Source: Penicillus capitatus (taxonomy: Eukaryota > Chlorophyta). From it: DNA of 64,000 nt. Position numbers and translations under genes: made by a program. Location: the NCBI GenBank assembly GCA_965649825.1, contig OZ287712.1:186001-250000 (forward strand), given 5' to 3'. Positions 48,307-59,972 of the stretch are shown piece by piece (positions within the stretch are counted from its first letter, which is position 1; each line of letters begins with the position of its first letter). Under the pieces are notes generated by a model that did no database searches, had not been told where the DNA came from, and saw only the letters and a list, made by a program, of their open reading frames with translations.

Positions 48307-49447
48307 CGCCACAAGATCGTCCATGATACGTAAATAACTTGAACTCTGCGATGCTGCCAGATTTTTCGTCTTCTGACTTAATACCGTCATGCTTATCATT
48401 GCCGACAGGGCAGCAAAGAAGGATCATCTCTTGCATGATGAAATCGGATGTCGGCCATGTGATGAATGAAGTGCTCGAGAAGAACGATCATCCCACATCT
48501 CTATCGCAGAATTCGGATTACTGAACGGACAACGATGACGATGCAAACAAAGAGTCGTCATGTCATGTAGATGAGGCGGAAACGATAGATGTATGTTTGC
48601 ATTACTGTGCGATGCGGTTTTATCATCGATCCGTTCTCTGTGTCGGAGATGTCTGCTCCCAGAATGTCCCGATCATCACTGACGTTGCGCAGTCCAGAAT
48701 GGCAGGATTGGATTGTTTGCGAGGACAGAACCGCGCTATCGAATGTGTATTTCGACATCCATTTAACAAAAAATCGATTGCAGTCGAGAGCGGATACATC
48801 GTGTGCGTCAAATCAAAGATCGATTACATCTGGATGATGTACATCGTTCACTGTTGTGACAAATGGACCTTTCATTTGTACGAAGAACAGTGATTCATTG
48901 AATCTACGTGAGACTTGCGAGATCTCGGGCTATGCTTTAAAACGAAGGAGCCGCAAAAGCCAGGTTACGTAGTAAAGACGATGCCATTCGCAAATGCTAT
49001 TGCACTTTTATGCAAATAGACTCCGCTGTTAAGACAAGGAGACTATCTCTAAACAGATTTTTCACTGATGGGCGATGGATTAACAATGTGATACAAAACA
49101 CTTGTGGTAAAAGGATGTATCGCAATCCTGCTCCGTTTATGTGCTTCCAATACATGTCCTTGTAATGAGCGACACGTTCAAGTTAATACTCAGTAAGGAT
49201 ATCCGGCCATGCAAAAACTATGACAGAAACCGGCACTTGGTAGTTGGCCAGTCGGCCAAGGAAACGAAAAACAACTCCTGCGAGAAAAGTCTCCGACACT
49301 GTATCCAGATCGATTCATGCAACGACAGATTCGTGCAATGGATGACAAGTCACACAACTTATGTTTATACGATTAAAAAGAAAAAACACATCACTGATTC
49401 AATGAAAACAGAAAAGCTGTCGCCCATCGAAGCTAATGTGGAGCGAT
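48307..49447. repeat. Unit-2 repeat segment containing the empty retrotransposon site
   Basis: Matches 23950-24065 joined to 28586-29583 of unit 1. The sequence cagcaaagaaggatca at 48411-48426 is the pre-insertion site of the unit-1 retrotransposon. No gene seen. Confidence 0.7.
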
Positions 49448-52400
49448 TTACACACTGGAAGAGGGACCTGGATTGCTAGGCGGATTATAAGGTTCGCCAG
49501 TCTGTTTGCCACACAAGCGTCCAATGCATTGCGTCACACGTGTAGAAAGAAAAGCCCTTAAGACACGGAAGGCGCTCCAGTCTTGGATATCTCCCATGCC
49601 TTGGTCTTCAAGGACAGCCTTCAGATAGACTTCCGCAGATTTGACAAAGGCGTAAAACAGAACAAGAAAGAACCCACAGATTGCCATGGACAGCAGAAGT
49701 GTGAGGAGAATCTTGACCGCTTCAGAGGTGCGATCGTCATTAAAGAACAAACCAGAGGCGAAGGTCAGCTGAGAAACAACCAAAGATGCGGTCTCGAAGG
49801 CATTCAGAAAACCATAAGGCTCGTCGAAGGGCTGACAGGCACCATGGACATAATATGCGAATGTGAGAATGCAAACAGCGAGGATCCCTTGGATGTTGGT
49901 TCCCAAGGGATAGGAGAAGGCAACCACGACAGTCAAAACAGCCTTTCTGAGCATCACTATGGATTCCCAAAAAATGAAACGCTCTTTGTATGCACGGTAC
50001 AGGAATCCGGTGGCATCAGCGAGCCAGGGATTCTGACCGGGCTCCTGAGAGCGTTGTCTGATTAAGACATAAGCCAGGAAGGCAGGTAGTCCAAAGGAAA
50101 AGACAACGAGGACAGGCCAACCCGCAGTTGCGGCGAGCACAGCATGAGATCCTTCATAGCATTTCAGGGAGGTATCCAGCGCCCAGTACTTGGCAGTATG
50201 ATCATCATTGTCAACGGAGTCATGCACCCTGATGCAGTGAAGCGTGTTGACGGCTGTCTTGGTAATGGACACGTAGGTAAGGTAAGCAACGGCCAGGAAA
50301 CTGAGTAGTGCTCTCTTCGCGAAGTACCATGTGTTCTCTTTGTGCTTTCGCGTCAAGAAGATCCAGAAAATTACGTAGAAAAGAAATGTGCCTGCAGGGA
50401 TGAGAAGGTGGACGATGGATCGCATGACGGATCTGGGTGGATTGTTGTGCTGATCAAACAGGCAGTCCACAGAGAGAGCTATTCCTGCAGTGGCAGCTCC
50501 GCTCAGGAAGTCTGCAAGACACAAGAGAGCGTCGACAAGACATTTTTGAATTCAGAAGCCCCATAGCATACCTGCTGCGAACAGCAATGAACGCATCCAA
50601 TTGGTCCACTTCAGGTTGACGATTGCAGCCGTCGCAACCACTTGAAGGAAATTGATGCCGATCTGTGATACAGAACGGACCTGCGTATTGGAAAAGATGA
50701 AAAAGATATTGCCTTGAAGATTTCGACGAGTATGAGCTTCGCAATGATTGGATCGGAGTGTGATGGGTCATTCCTCGTTGCGGATTCAGGTCGATCTGGG
50801 CGCACAGCTTCTGGCGTTATCTCTGCTCTCTGTGTCGTTTCCACCAGTTCGAAGTGGCCTGGAATGTTGGTCGACGAGATTCTTTTCTTCGAAGGAACAA
50901 GCCGACTATTTTTTCGACTGACTCGATTGCTTGGATTATGATTTGTTCGGCTTCGATTCGCCACCAGCATCCTTGTATCTAAGTTGCTTCTAATTGCGAA
51001 GCTGGAGAGAAGAAACAACACAAAGATAGAGGCCACAAGAAGCATCGCCGTTCCAGAATCACGGTAGCATTCGTCGCATTCAAAGGACCAAGAACGTCCA
51101 TAACCAACATCACAGGCGCCACACAGGAAACCAGTGTAACCCTAATAAGGCAGAATGATTGGCAATTGTCGTCGCTGAGAGTAGCCTCACTTTCTTGCAC
51201 TGGGCCTCCGAGTAGTCTCTGTCCAGTGTCTCTTCGATTTCGCAGGTTTCCATTTCTCTCGTCAAGTCGTTCAAAGCATCTTCTCGGCCACTGAAGTCAC
51301 ACGCCTCTCTCGAAACACACTGCTGGACGTGACGTGAACAGGGGGTTCGATGCCAATAGCCCCTGTTTGGGTGGATGACATCCGTGGTGCAGTTGCCGTT
51401 GTCTGGACATGGCAGGCACATAGATGCATCCGGGTCAAAGTTGTACTGCGACCCACTGCAGCGGACACAGAGAGCCCCATCTCCCTGAACAGACTCCCCA
51501 AGCTGACACTCTCTGACTTCGACTTCGACGGAGAGCGGCTCCAGACCGGGTTCGCTAAAGTTCATTCGGATCTCGTACCGGCCTGGACGCTGGAATCCAG
51601 AGATCGGCGGGAAGCTCTTCCGCTTCTCATTCACCTGCGTGTTGAACTCTCCAGAGAACAGACCGTTCGGAGAGTACATCGTTGCCTGGACAAATGCATC
51701 CCCTTCTCCGATGGCAGGACTCTGTCCGTACCCGTCCACGATCTCGACAAGAAGCATCGGGAGGGAGTCTCCACTTCGATGGTTCCCAGAAACGAGTTCG
51801 TTGTTCTCGATAGGCCGTTCACTGTCGTCTTGACCATTGCCGATCGCGAATCCGCGGACGGATCTCGCATACGAGGCAATGACTGGACCGTATAGTTCGG
51901 CTTCGTTGGTCGTCCAGTCTGGGCACATATCCTTGGTCGATTCCAACATCTCCAATTCTTCTAGAGCGTCCGCCTGGTACAACTCAGGAGGCGTTTCTGT
52001 GTCTTCAGGAGAGCAGGAGTAACGAAGGACGCTGGGATCCTGTGTGAAGATGGCACCTCCGGATGTCTTGGCCCGATTGTTTGAGAACGTGCTGCCGGTC
52101 ACTGCCACCAATGTGCAAGAAGCATCTGATCTCGTGCAGTCTTGTGGATGGCGCTGAGTGGAAACATGCACCGCACCTATGACACACTCATGAGAATTGT
52201 TCTGCTTTCAAACTATTAAGACACCTCCAAGATCGGCACTGTTGTTATTGAATGTGCAGTTGTTCAGCTGCAGCGCCAGAGACTGGGACTCGGGGATATC
52301 AAAAGCAATCGCTCCTCCGTGCCTATGTGCTTCGTTGTCACTGAAGGTGCATCGCGAGCACAGGAAGGTGGATGACGCGTCCGCCAGAACAGCCCCACCG

Positions 52401-55400
52401 TCTTCCGTGGATCCACACTTAGCGATCTTGAGTCCATTAGCTGCAAGATTTGTCCACTGAGTGAGCCAAATGCCTCCGCCACGCATCGCTTTCGAGCCCG
52501 TCAGCGAAGTATTTAAGATAATCAACGAACTGTTACTACCCGATTGGATTGATCCCCCTTCAAGTGTAGCCTTGTCATCTGTGAAATCGGACTCTGTCAA
52601 TTGCAACCTGGAGTTATACACAGCGATGGACCCTGCAACGTTTGCCTGGTTCTCTTGAAATCGAGTCAGACTTGCATTCATTTCAGAATTCGCCATAAAA
52701 ACAGCGCCTCCGGCCAAAGTTGCCGTGTTGTTCTTGATAGTGGAGTCATGAAAGAACACTTGTGTTTGTGCGTCAATGAAGAGGCAGCCTCCGATGTACG
52801 CTATGTTGTCGCGGAGATAACACTTCGTCATGTTGACGATGCTGGATGCTTCACCATGCAGGAAACCTCCTTCAACTGCTGCTTCATTGTCTACGACCGT
52901 TCCACCAATGACATGCAGTTCCCCTTCACGAAGGTGAACGCCACCAGCATATCTCTGTGCACGATTAGACGATATTCTGGAATTCTCGAGAACAACTGTG
53001 CTGTTACTAGAAACACTGATTCCTCCACCATTCGTGGAGGCACTGTTGGACTCGACGATGCAAGTCAGCAAGTGCGCCACCGTCCTGCTTTGAACATCCA
53101 GAGCCCCACCGTTTGGAGCCGAATTGGATTGCAAGAAAGAATCGGACAGATTGAACAGCGTTCTGCTCGAGCAACTGATTGCTCCTCCTCCTTCATCAGC
53201 AGTGTTGCTTCGGATGGTTAGATAACTGGCAGACACGTCGCAGTTGACCAAATCGAAGGCACCTCCAGAACTGGTAGCACGGTTGGACAAAAACAGGGAG
53301 TCTAAGATCGTAGTCTCGCTCTGATCGCACGCAAAGCCACCTCCTCCTTTAGCAGCTATGTTTTCTGTGAAGTTCACTTTACGAAAGGAAGTGGGAACAC
53401 GTGTGACGTGCACTCCGCCACCCGATCCAGCGGTATTCTGTGATACGAAGCATTCTTTCAGGCTGATTGTTGCGTCCAGAGCATCAACACCTCCTCCAGA
53501 GATTTCTGCGCTGTTTTCGACGAAACTATCATCATCCACATCTGCCTCTGCATTCTCAACCATCAAGCCAGCACCTTCACTGGCCTCGTTTCCCAGATAG
53601 TTGCATCTGCGAGACTCAATGCTGGAGTTTTTGACTGAAAGTCCTCCTCCTTTCACTTGAGCAGAGTTCGCTGACCATGTCACTTCTTCCAGACGAGCGT
53701 TGCTTTCCTCGCGGATCTCTGCTCCGCCACCGTCGAGGGTAGCGTTGTTGCCAGAGAAGACGCATCGGCGGACGAGAAGATCGTCTGAGGAGCTGCAGTC
53801 GAGGCCTCCGCCCGTCCTGGCAGAGTTATTGTTCACTGTGCATCTGATAAGTTCCATCTGAGCGGATGCGGAGAGGAAGATGCCTCCTCCCTTGTCTCGC
53901 GCGACATTCTCCTCGAAGGTCGTGTCCACGATCTTGCTCTCCGAAACTTCATCGAGGTGAATGGCACCGCCGTTGTCTGCACTGTTCTTCGTCATAACGG
54001 ATCCGCGGACGACGAGATCTTCAGATGCAGTTGTCTGCAGACAACCACCGTCTCTAGCCGTGCTGTTGCTGCAGTCCAGTGCAGATATCCTCGACGAGCT
54101 GCTCTCCGTAAGGAGAATGGACCCTCCTCTTCCCGATGCATTGTTGTTGCGGAAGATGGAGGAGATCAGCTCCAGGATGCCATTGGAGACAAGGAGAGCG
54201 CCTGCGTCCGTTGTAGCCGCGTTGTCTTGGAAGGAGCAGCCGTCGATCGTCAGATTTCCGTCGAAGGAGGCGATGGCGGCCCCGTTCTCTGCGGCATTGG
54301 ACGTGAAGCTGCAGTTGGAGACTGAGAGGTTCTGTGTGAAATTCGACAGGATGGCAGCTCCAGAGAACAGAGCGGAGTTCTCGCGGAACGAACTGTCGAC
54401 GACACTGGCTGCTTGAACACGGTCCAGCAGGAGAGAGGACTCTGTGGAGGTCCGGATATCGGCATTCCTCATGTCCAGGCTGCCTTCCACGACGCGGATT
54501 ACGGAGAGCCCGTTTGAGCTTGCGGTCAGATCTTTTACTGATAACGATGAACCTGGCGGAGACGACATCAATGATAACGTCGGGCCTTCTTCTGATAATC
54601 TTGTGTTCCTCCGAAGCCGAAGTCCTCTCAGATCGTTCTCCAGTGCCAGTCCGGCAAAGCACTGATCGCCGCAGGTATTGTTCGTGAACACGACATCGTT
54701 CATCTCCACAAAAGAGCACGACGAGTTGGAAGCAGAGAGGCCACTGGCTCCATTGAGCGAATTGCGCCTGAATGTCACGTGGTGCAGACTGATCTTTCCC
54801 GGAGGACTCTCCTGGAGACAGCTGTCAACCTGGATAATGGATGCGCCTTCTGTGTCCAACGAACAGCCGCGAAAGACTAAATTGGCGAGGAGCACACTGT
54901 GAGACCTGCGCAGTCATAACAGTCAGTCGCTTTGCTGGATTGGAAATTGATGTGGCTGGATCTACCTTATGTGAAGGATCCCATCTTCTGACGGACATCT
55001 GAATCGAACTTTCCGGTCTGCCTTCGGGAAGATGCCATCGACGAGATCGGTTGATGGGACGTAGGAGCTCAGAGTGAGATTCCAAGGCACGACAACTCGA
55101 GCAGGCACTCGTATCTCGTCTTCGACATTCAGTAGGATGACATCGTTCTCTCTGGTGCAGTTGATAATGACACCGAGGTCTTCCGCTACGCCTTCCAGTG
55201 CCCTCGAGTCAATCAGCCACGTCCTTGTCTCTTCGTCCAACAGATCTGAGATCTCCTGCCGCGTCAACTGACACTCCGTATCTGATTACACCATACACAG
55301 CTTTAGTGGGATCAAGGTGCCGGTCGTACCACCTTCAGCAGCAGCAGCACGGGATCCTCTTTGCAACAAATCGCGGATAGTCGAAGGTTCCTGAGAACAA

Positions 55401-55791
55401 ATATGTTCTCTGCTATCCTCCGAGTGATGACGAAGGGACATTAGATACCTGAGCAGTTGTATCTGCACCGATCACCTTTTGCGTCCGTTCTTGAAGGCGT
55501 TCTCCGCGGACATCTGGCAAAACGCGCACATAATTAATCACTGTTAATTGAACCAAGCAGCGAGAATGCAATGCAGCGTATATGTAAAGTGATGACCATG
55601 GCAATTCGTCAGTTTAACATAGTTTTCCTAGGCGATCGGGATTTCTCTGACTCACTTGCGAAAGCATGGGGCTCTACGAAAGTGATCTGGATTTCTCCCT
55701 CGGACTGCGCTGTGGCTAGCGCAGATGTTAGAAGGACAAAGCAAAGAAATGTTGCCATAGGACATCCATGTTCTTTGACAGCAGAAGGCAT
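49448..55791 (-). CDS. P2: giant Pmp-repeat beta-helix protein with multipass membrane C-terminus
   Basis: Tandem paralogue of P1, same exon plan, roughly 90% identical by eye. The signal peptide from ATG 55791 is MATFLCFVLLTSALATAQ, followed by GEIQITFVEPHAFA and the same GTGAGT donor. The long beta-helix exon (about 54910-52210) encodes 895 codons, the same as P1, with repeats such as NGGALDVQSRTVAHLL and GGGAEIREESNARLEEV. The Cys-rich module (SGSQYNFDPDASMCLPCP) and the multipass C-terminus (FIFWESIVMLRKAVLTVVV, CQPFDEPYGFLNAFETASL) are intact. No frame break was seen, so both copies look functional. Differences are scattered through the beta-helix turns, including loop residues. Confidence 0.8.
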
Positions 55792-57401
55792 CTCCCTCAA
55801 TCTGTCGCTGCGGTTGTCAGGTTTGTCTTTGTGCGTCGGAAGACTAGATCTGGCAGAGATTCTTTTCGGCTTTCTGGTTCCGTCCATTCTAGTCCACGTG
55901 TCTTTCTCGCCAAGAGAATCCGAACAAAAAACGACTTAAGCGAGTGGGAAACGAACTCCAGCGCTTAAGTAGTCGCTGTAGACGCAGCTTCGGGGGAGCG
56001 GACGACGAAGTTGACTAGGTATGAAGTTGACAGGTAGTGACCAGCGAAATAGCCGAGAACGTAACACCTGTCTGTCTGCGTTTGGCTTTGACCGCGGGAG
56101 CCGTATCCATTTGCCAAAAAGTCGCCTTGTCACCAAATCTGCAATACCACGACGGAATCTAGTGTAAACGGACAGCTAAGTTGTCTTGAAAAAGCCTGCT
56201 GCAGATATACGTTGTCATTCCACACTCATTGCCGAGTACTACTGATACCATCTGTACCTGTGTTATGCTCGCTGTTCATCTTTGCTCTCCTGCAAAAACT
56301 CTATCTAGATGACGATGTCGCATACACATTAGACAAAATCGCCTCACGGAGACAAAAATTCGTCCATTTGCGTCTGAAGGTGTTTAGCTGCCGTGCCTAA
56401 GATCGCGTTTGCTCGTCCAACTGCGTCGCTGTGGAAGTGACGGCACTAGGTGAGCAAAACTGGTTAGTCCTCGTTCAAAGAAACGTAACGTGCGCGTCAG
56501 TCAGTACACGAAGGAACGTCTGTCTGCTTTGTGGACGACGCGTTTCGTCTCGCTGCCGACCCCATCGGCAAGAGAACTACGCAAAGCACCACTTGAATCG
56601 CTATCTACTCCTTGATCCTGTTTGTTCGTTTGTTCGCGGGACACCGGCTCTCATCGTCATGCGAGATCTTCTGTCATCATGCTTGTTGCAAGTCTGAATT
56701 GTCATTTCTAGAAGGTACGAGCATAACTGAGAGGCCACACATGTTAGTGTTCTTTGTGCATCTGAGTAACTGTAACAGCTTTTAATGAGTACCTTAGTTT
56801 ACAGACAGGTTTGTTTTACTTAGCTGGGATTTTTTTCATTCTTAGCTCCATTATGAATGTTAAGATGGATAAAAAGAACGTAAGGGAGTTAACTGCAGTC
56901 TCACTGCGAGAAGGTTTTTTCCTTTACCTTTTTTCTGCGCGAAGAGGCGTGATCGTTCTCTGTGTTTGGATAAAAACTCGTGTTTGGCGAAGACGCAATC
57001 GTTTGCGTTTTCTACGGAGGTCGAACGCAGACCGCTCGAGTACGCACAATGCGGCGCTGGTTGCGGAGTGACAAGATGGTTGGTTGCCTCGGGTCGAGCG
57101 TCAGGGATTACATTCGATCACGTTCGCTGCAAGAGAAGATCGAGTAGACTACTCACGGCGCTAACGTTCTTTTGGACATGATGTCCACGACAGGCGAGGA
57201 GCGGATAAGAGGATAAAGGGCAACTTAACGAATGGCTGGTATGCGGCGTGTCACATCATCCACCACGTGGTCCTCATGCGATCTGCAGACTCAGCAGACA
57301 TGCAGCTGTCTGTCAGCGATACAACAAACAAACAGCGCTGCGAACTTCACAACATGCATAACGCCATGCGGAAACCGTGAAGATGTTGTGAACTGCTCGG
57401 G
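55792..57401. repeat. P-Q intergenic segment, unit 2
   Basis: Counterpart of 35915-37544. More AT-rich and more diverged in its middle (56.7-57.0 kb). The region immediately before Q2 (57240-57430) is almost identical to that before Q1, pointing to conserved promoter sequence. No gene seen. Confidence 0.5.
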
Positions 57402-57409
57402 TATATAAG
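57402..57409 (+). promoter_or_regulatory. TATA box of Q2
   Basis: TATATAAG, 98 bp upstream of the Q2 ATG, in a block nearly identical to the Q1 promoter. Confidence 0.65.
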
Positions 57410-57506
57410 CGACGCAAACGCATTCCTTGCGTAAAGTGTTTATTCCGTGAAACAAACGGCGAAGTCGATTCGTAAGCACTGTCCCTTCGCCGTGTTGACC
57501 TTAGTC

Positions 57507-58216
57507 ATGAAACGATCCGTCCTTTGCGTTGTGAGTCCCGCCAACCTCGCGTGTGTTAAAATCGCCACCTGACTGACGGCGCGTTGTCTGTTGCAGATCG
57601 TCGTCGTTTTGTGTTTCGCTTCATGCGACGGTAACCTTCGAATGCGAAATGCGTCATAGTGTTGGAAGGGGATGTGTTTTTCTTAGCGTCGCGAGTCGGA
57701 ATGGGAAGTATCGTGGGTAAAGGTGCTATCATGGGAAAAGCAGTGGACGCCGAATTCCGTGGAAGGGACTTATTGCAAAGCCCCAGCGAGCCGCAAATGG
57801 CTCCTCCTCCATCCACCTCCGCCAGCCTCGAAGTTACCGCCGCTGCCTCAGATGCCAACGCTACCGCCGCTGCCTCAGATGCCAACGCTACCGCCCCTGC
57901 CTCAGATGCCAACGCTACCGCCCCTGCCTCAGATGCCAACGCTACCGCCACTCTCTCTGCTTCAGCTGCCGCCCCTGCCTCAGATGCCAACGCTACCGCC
58001 ACTCTCTCTGCCTCAGATGCCAACGCTACCGCCACTCTCTCTGCCTCAGATGCCAACGCTACCGCCACTCTCTCTGCTTCAGCTGCCACCCCTGCCGCCA
58101 CTCTCTCTGTTTCAGCTGCCACCCCTGCCGCCCCTGCCTCGGATGCCAACGCTACCGAAATTGGCGCAGCAGAATTCACCACGGCAGACGTCGATTGTCC
58201 ATTTCTCTGCAAGTAA
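57507..58216 (+). CDS. Q2: secreted Ala-rich protein with ASDANAT repeats (3 exons)
   Basis: Exons 57507-57530, 57597-57630 and 57687-58216 give 195 aa. Signal peptide MKRSVLCVIVVVLCFASCD, then SRVGMGSIVGKGAIMGKAV and LLQSPSEP as in Q1, then a tandem array of ASDANAT units mixed with ATLSASA units (residues ~85-180), and a Cys-containing end (TADVDCPFLCK). Each ASDANAT unit has an NAT sequon, so the array could carry dense N-glycans as well as O-glycans. The repeat replaces the different low-complexity sequence of Q1 at the same place, while both ends are conserved. Likely extracellular; family unrecognised. Confidence 0.72.
57837..58158 (+). repeat. Coding minisatellite in Q2 (about 18-24-bp units)
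   Basis: Tandem units of type gcctcagatgccaacgctac with variable Ala/Thr/Ser spacers, in frame throughout. Imperfect units (acc/gcc, cct/act starts) suggest slippage or unequal exchange. Confidence 0.85.
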
Positions 58217-58946
58217 TGTTTCATTACGAACAGAGTAACGTTTCATCCTATCAGGCTTGGCGGGGTTGAGGAATTTGCCTTGTTGCGATTTTCTAGCTTG
58301 ACTAGAATAACGTTTCATCAAGGCAGGTTTGCCGGAGCCAAGGTTATTCTGTCGCCATTAAAAACAAGGCAAATGTGCAAAATAGTGAAACGCTGGTCGC
58401 TTATTTCAGAACTCCCTTTAAGCGGTTTTTTGATACATGGGATTCAAGTCCATAACGACAACACTATTGGCGCCTCATTGTACAGAAGACGTGTCTGTCA
58501 TGACGTCGACGAGAGTGTCGATTCGATAATAACGTGGCTCGATTGTTCGAACACGTGTTCGCATTTTGTTCAACTTAGATGACGTTTTCAAATCATTTGC
58601 GCCAATGTCTGACGCTGACGTTTGAAAAGGGCGCCATCGTTTGGAAGGACCACACATCGTTTGCTAGAGCCCGTGTCTCGACGGGCAGCAGGGCAAGAGC
58701 TCTTGGACATCCCTCCGTCAAGTTTTCCCTTGTATCTCCATCTCCTTAAGATCATCAGAAGAAGTGCTGAAAGGGCACGATGCCGATTCTTCGTTCCGGC
58801 TGCCGCAAGCTACCATCCTGCAATTCTTCTCTCTCGCTCCGTCTTCATCACCCTCTCACTGCTCCTCCCTTTCCAGTCTGTCTCCGATAGCATTGTCACC
58901 ATCAGGAAGCTAAAGAAGAAGGGGGAACTGAAGATGAAGGGAACAT
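58217..58946. other. Spacer between Q2 and the LTR-like sequence, no gene seen
   Basis: Begins like the sequence after Q1, then becomes unique. A frame at 58622-58951 (109 codons) contains a hydrophobic stretch but has no supporting features. Confidence 0.4.
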
Positions 58947-59078
58947 CATGACATGAAGCATGACGCAATCATAACGTCATGCGCGAAGGGGCATATAAAA
59001 AGGGGGTTTATGATACACGATACGATCCTTTTTGAAAAACCTTTCTGTTCGTTTAAAAAACGCTTTCGCACGTAACAG
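58947..59078 (+). repeat. Diverged LTR-like sequence (solo LTR relic or related promoter)
   Basis: Aligns in order with positions ~35 to ~170 of the 203-bp LTR: catgacatgaagcatgacgc, aacgtcatg, catataaaaaggggg, atgatac...gatacgatc, gtttaaaa and acgctttcgcac. About 75% identical by eye, with no second LTR nearby. The TATA motif is kept. It ends just before an ATG at 59080. Confidence 0.7.
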
Positions 59079-59079
59079 C

Positions 59080-59274
59080 ATGCACCATCCAAACGTCCCC
59101 TTCTTCAGCTACGACACAGGCGTCCCTCCACGAAACGCTCAAATCCGAGACGTTTGCCAATCCGGTGTCATCATTCAGCAACTCCACTCACAAAGAATGC
59201 CTATTCTACAGGTCGCCGAGAAAGGTCGACTGCGGAATGGCGTTAGATGCGAATTCACAATGCTTCTCTTTTAG
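59080..59274 (+). CDS. Small open frame directly downstream of the LTR-like promoter (hypothetical)
   Basis: 64 codons from ATG 59080 (MHHPNVPFFSYDTGVPPRNA, later QIRDVCQSGVIIQQL). The same wording recurs in copy B near 40170-40330 (SPRNAQIRDVCLSNVIIQ) without the upstream LTR-like sequence or an ATG in the same place. A pyrimidine-rich ttctcttttag at the end could be a 3' splice site leading to the frame at 59363-59581 (contains DDTDGTIINVPPIVTFKAKI), whose VTFKAKIP motif has a relative at about 16790 (VTFNAKVP). No family is recognised. Confidence 0.35.
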   Translation: MHHPNVPFFSYDTGVPPRNAQIRDVCQSGVIIQQLHSQRMPILQVAEKGRLRNGVRCEFTMLLF

Positions 59275-59972
59275 TCCGTTCTTTGAAGTCCAACGCCACA
59301 GGAGGCATGTCACACGCCAAATCTTCTAACGCTTTCGCATACAAATCACCTACCCTTCACGCTTGCGCCAGGCGTTCGAGAGCCGCTTGGACGATACAGA
59401 CGGCACGATCATCAATGTCCCACCCATCGTCACGTTCAAAGCCAAGATACCCCAGAACAATCTCATACAGCCAACCACGGTGTTTTCCCACTTATTTGCA
59501 GCTCAGGCCTCCGCGCCTGTAGCGCCTTGGCTCATCCTTCTCAGCGAGCCGCGCGTGTCTTTCTTCTGCGGGTCGGCGTAACGAGTTCGGACTCCCCGCA
59601 TCTGCCGCGGTATCGCAAAGCACCCCAAGCTTGATATGAGAAGCGTACGACAAGAACGATGGTCCTGTTCGTCTCGCCGAGAGAGAATTGCGCATGCCGT
59701 TCTGCCCGGAGCAGTTGGCCGTCGTGCTGAGAAGACGGACAAATGCGGCGTTTTTCGGGTGCGGCAGGGAGCAGACCGCCTGGAGATCATGGCCATGAAG
59801 ACGCGTCGACCGCTTTTCGTGATCGTCGCGGGGGACGCGCATTGTGGAAGCGAGTTCAAAAAACGGCTGCGATGCTTAAAGATCAAACATTAACAGGTAA
59901 CCGGACTGTTCCAGAGGGTCATGCAAAATCTCCAGAACTCGTGCCGGAAAGAATGCGATCGGCTTCTCGTCG

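Noticed and set aside
57837-58158. CRISPR array
   Set aside because: The tandem units have no unique spacers, are in frame and sit inside a signal-peptide-bearing gene of a eukaryote.
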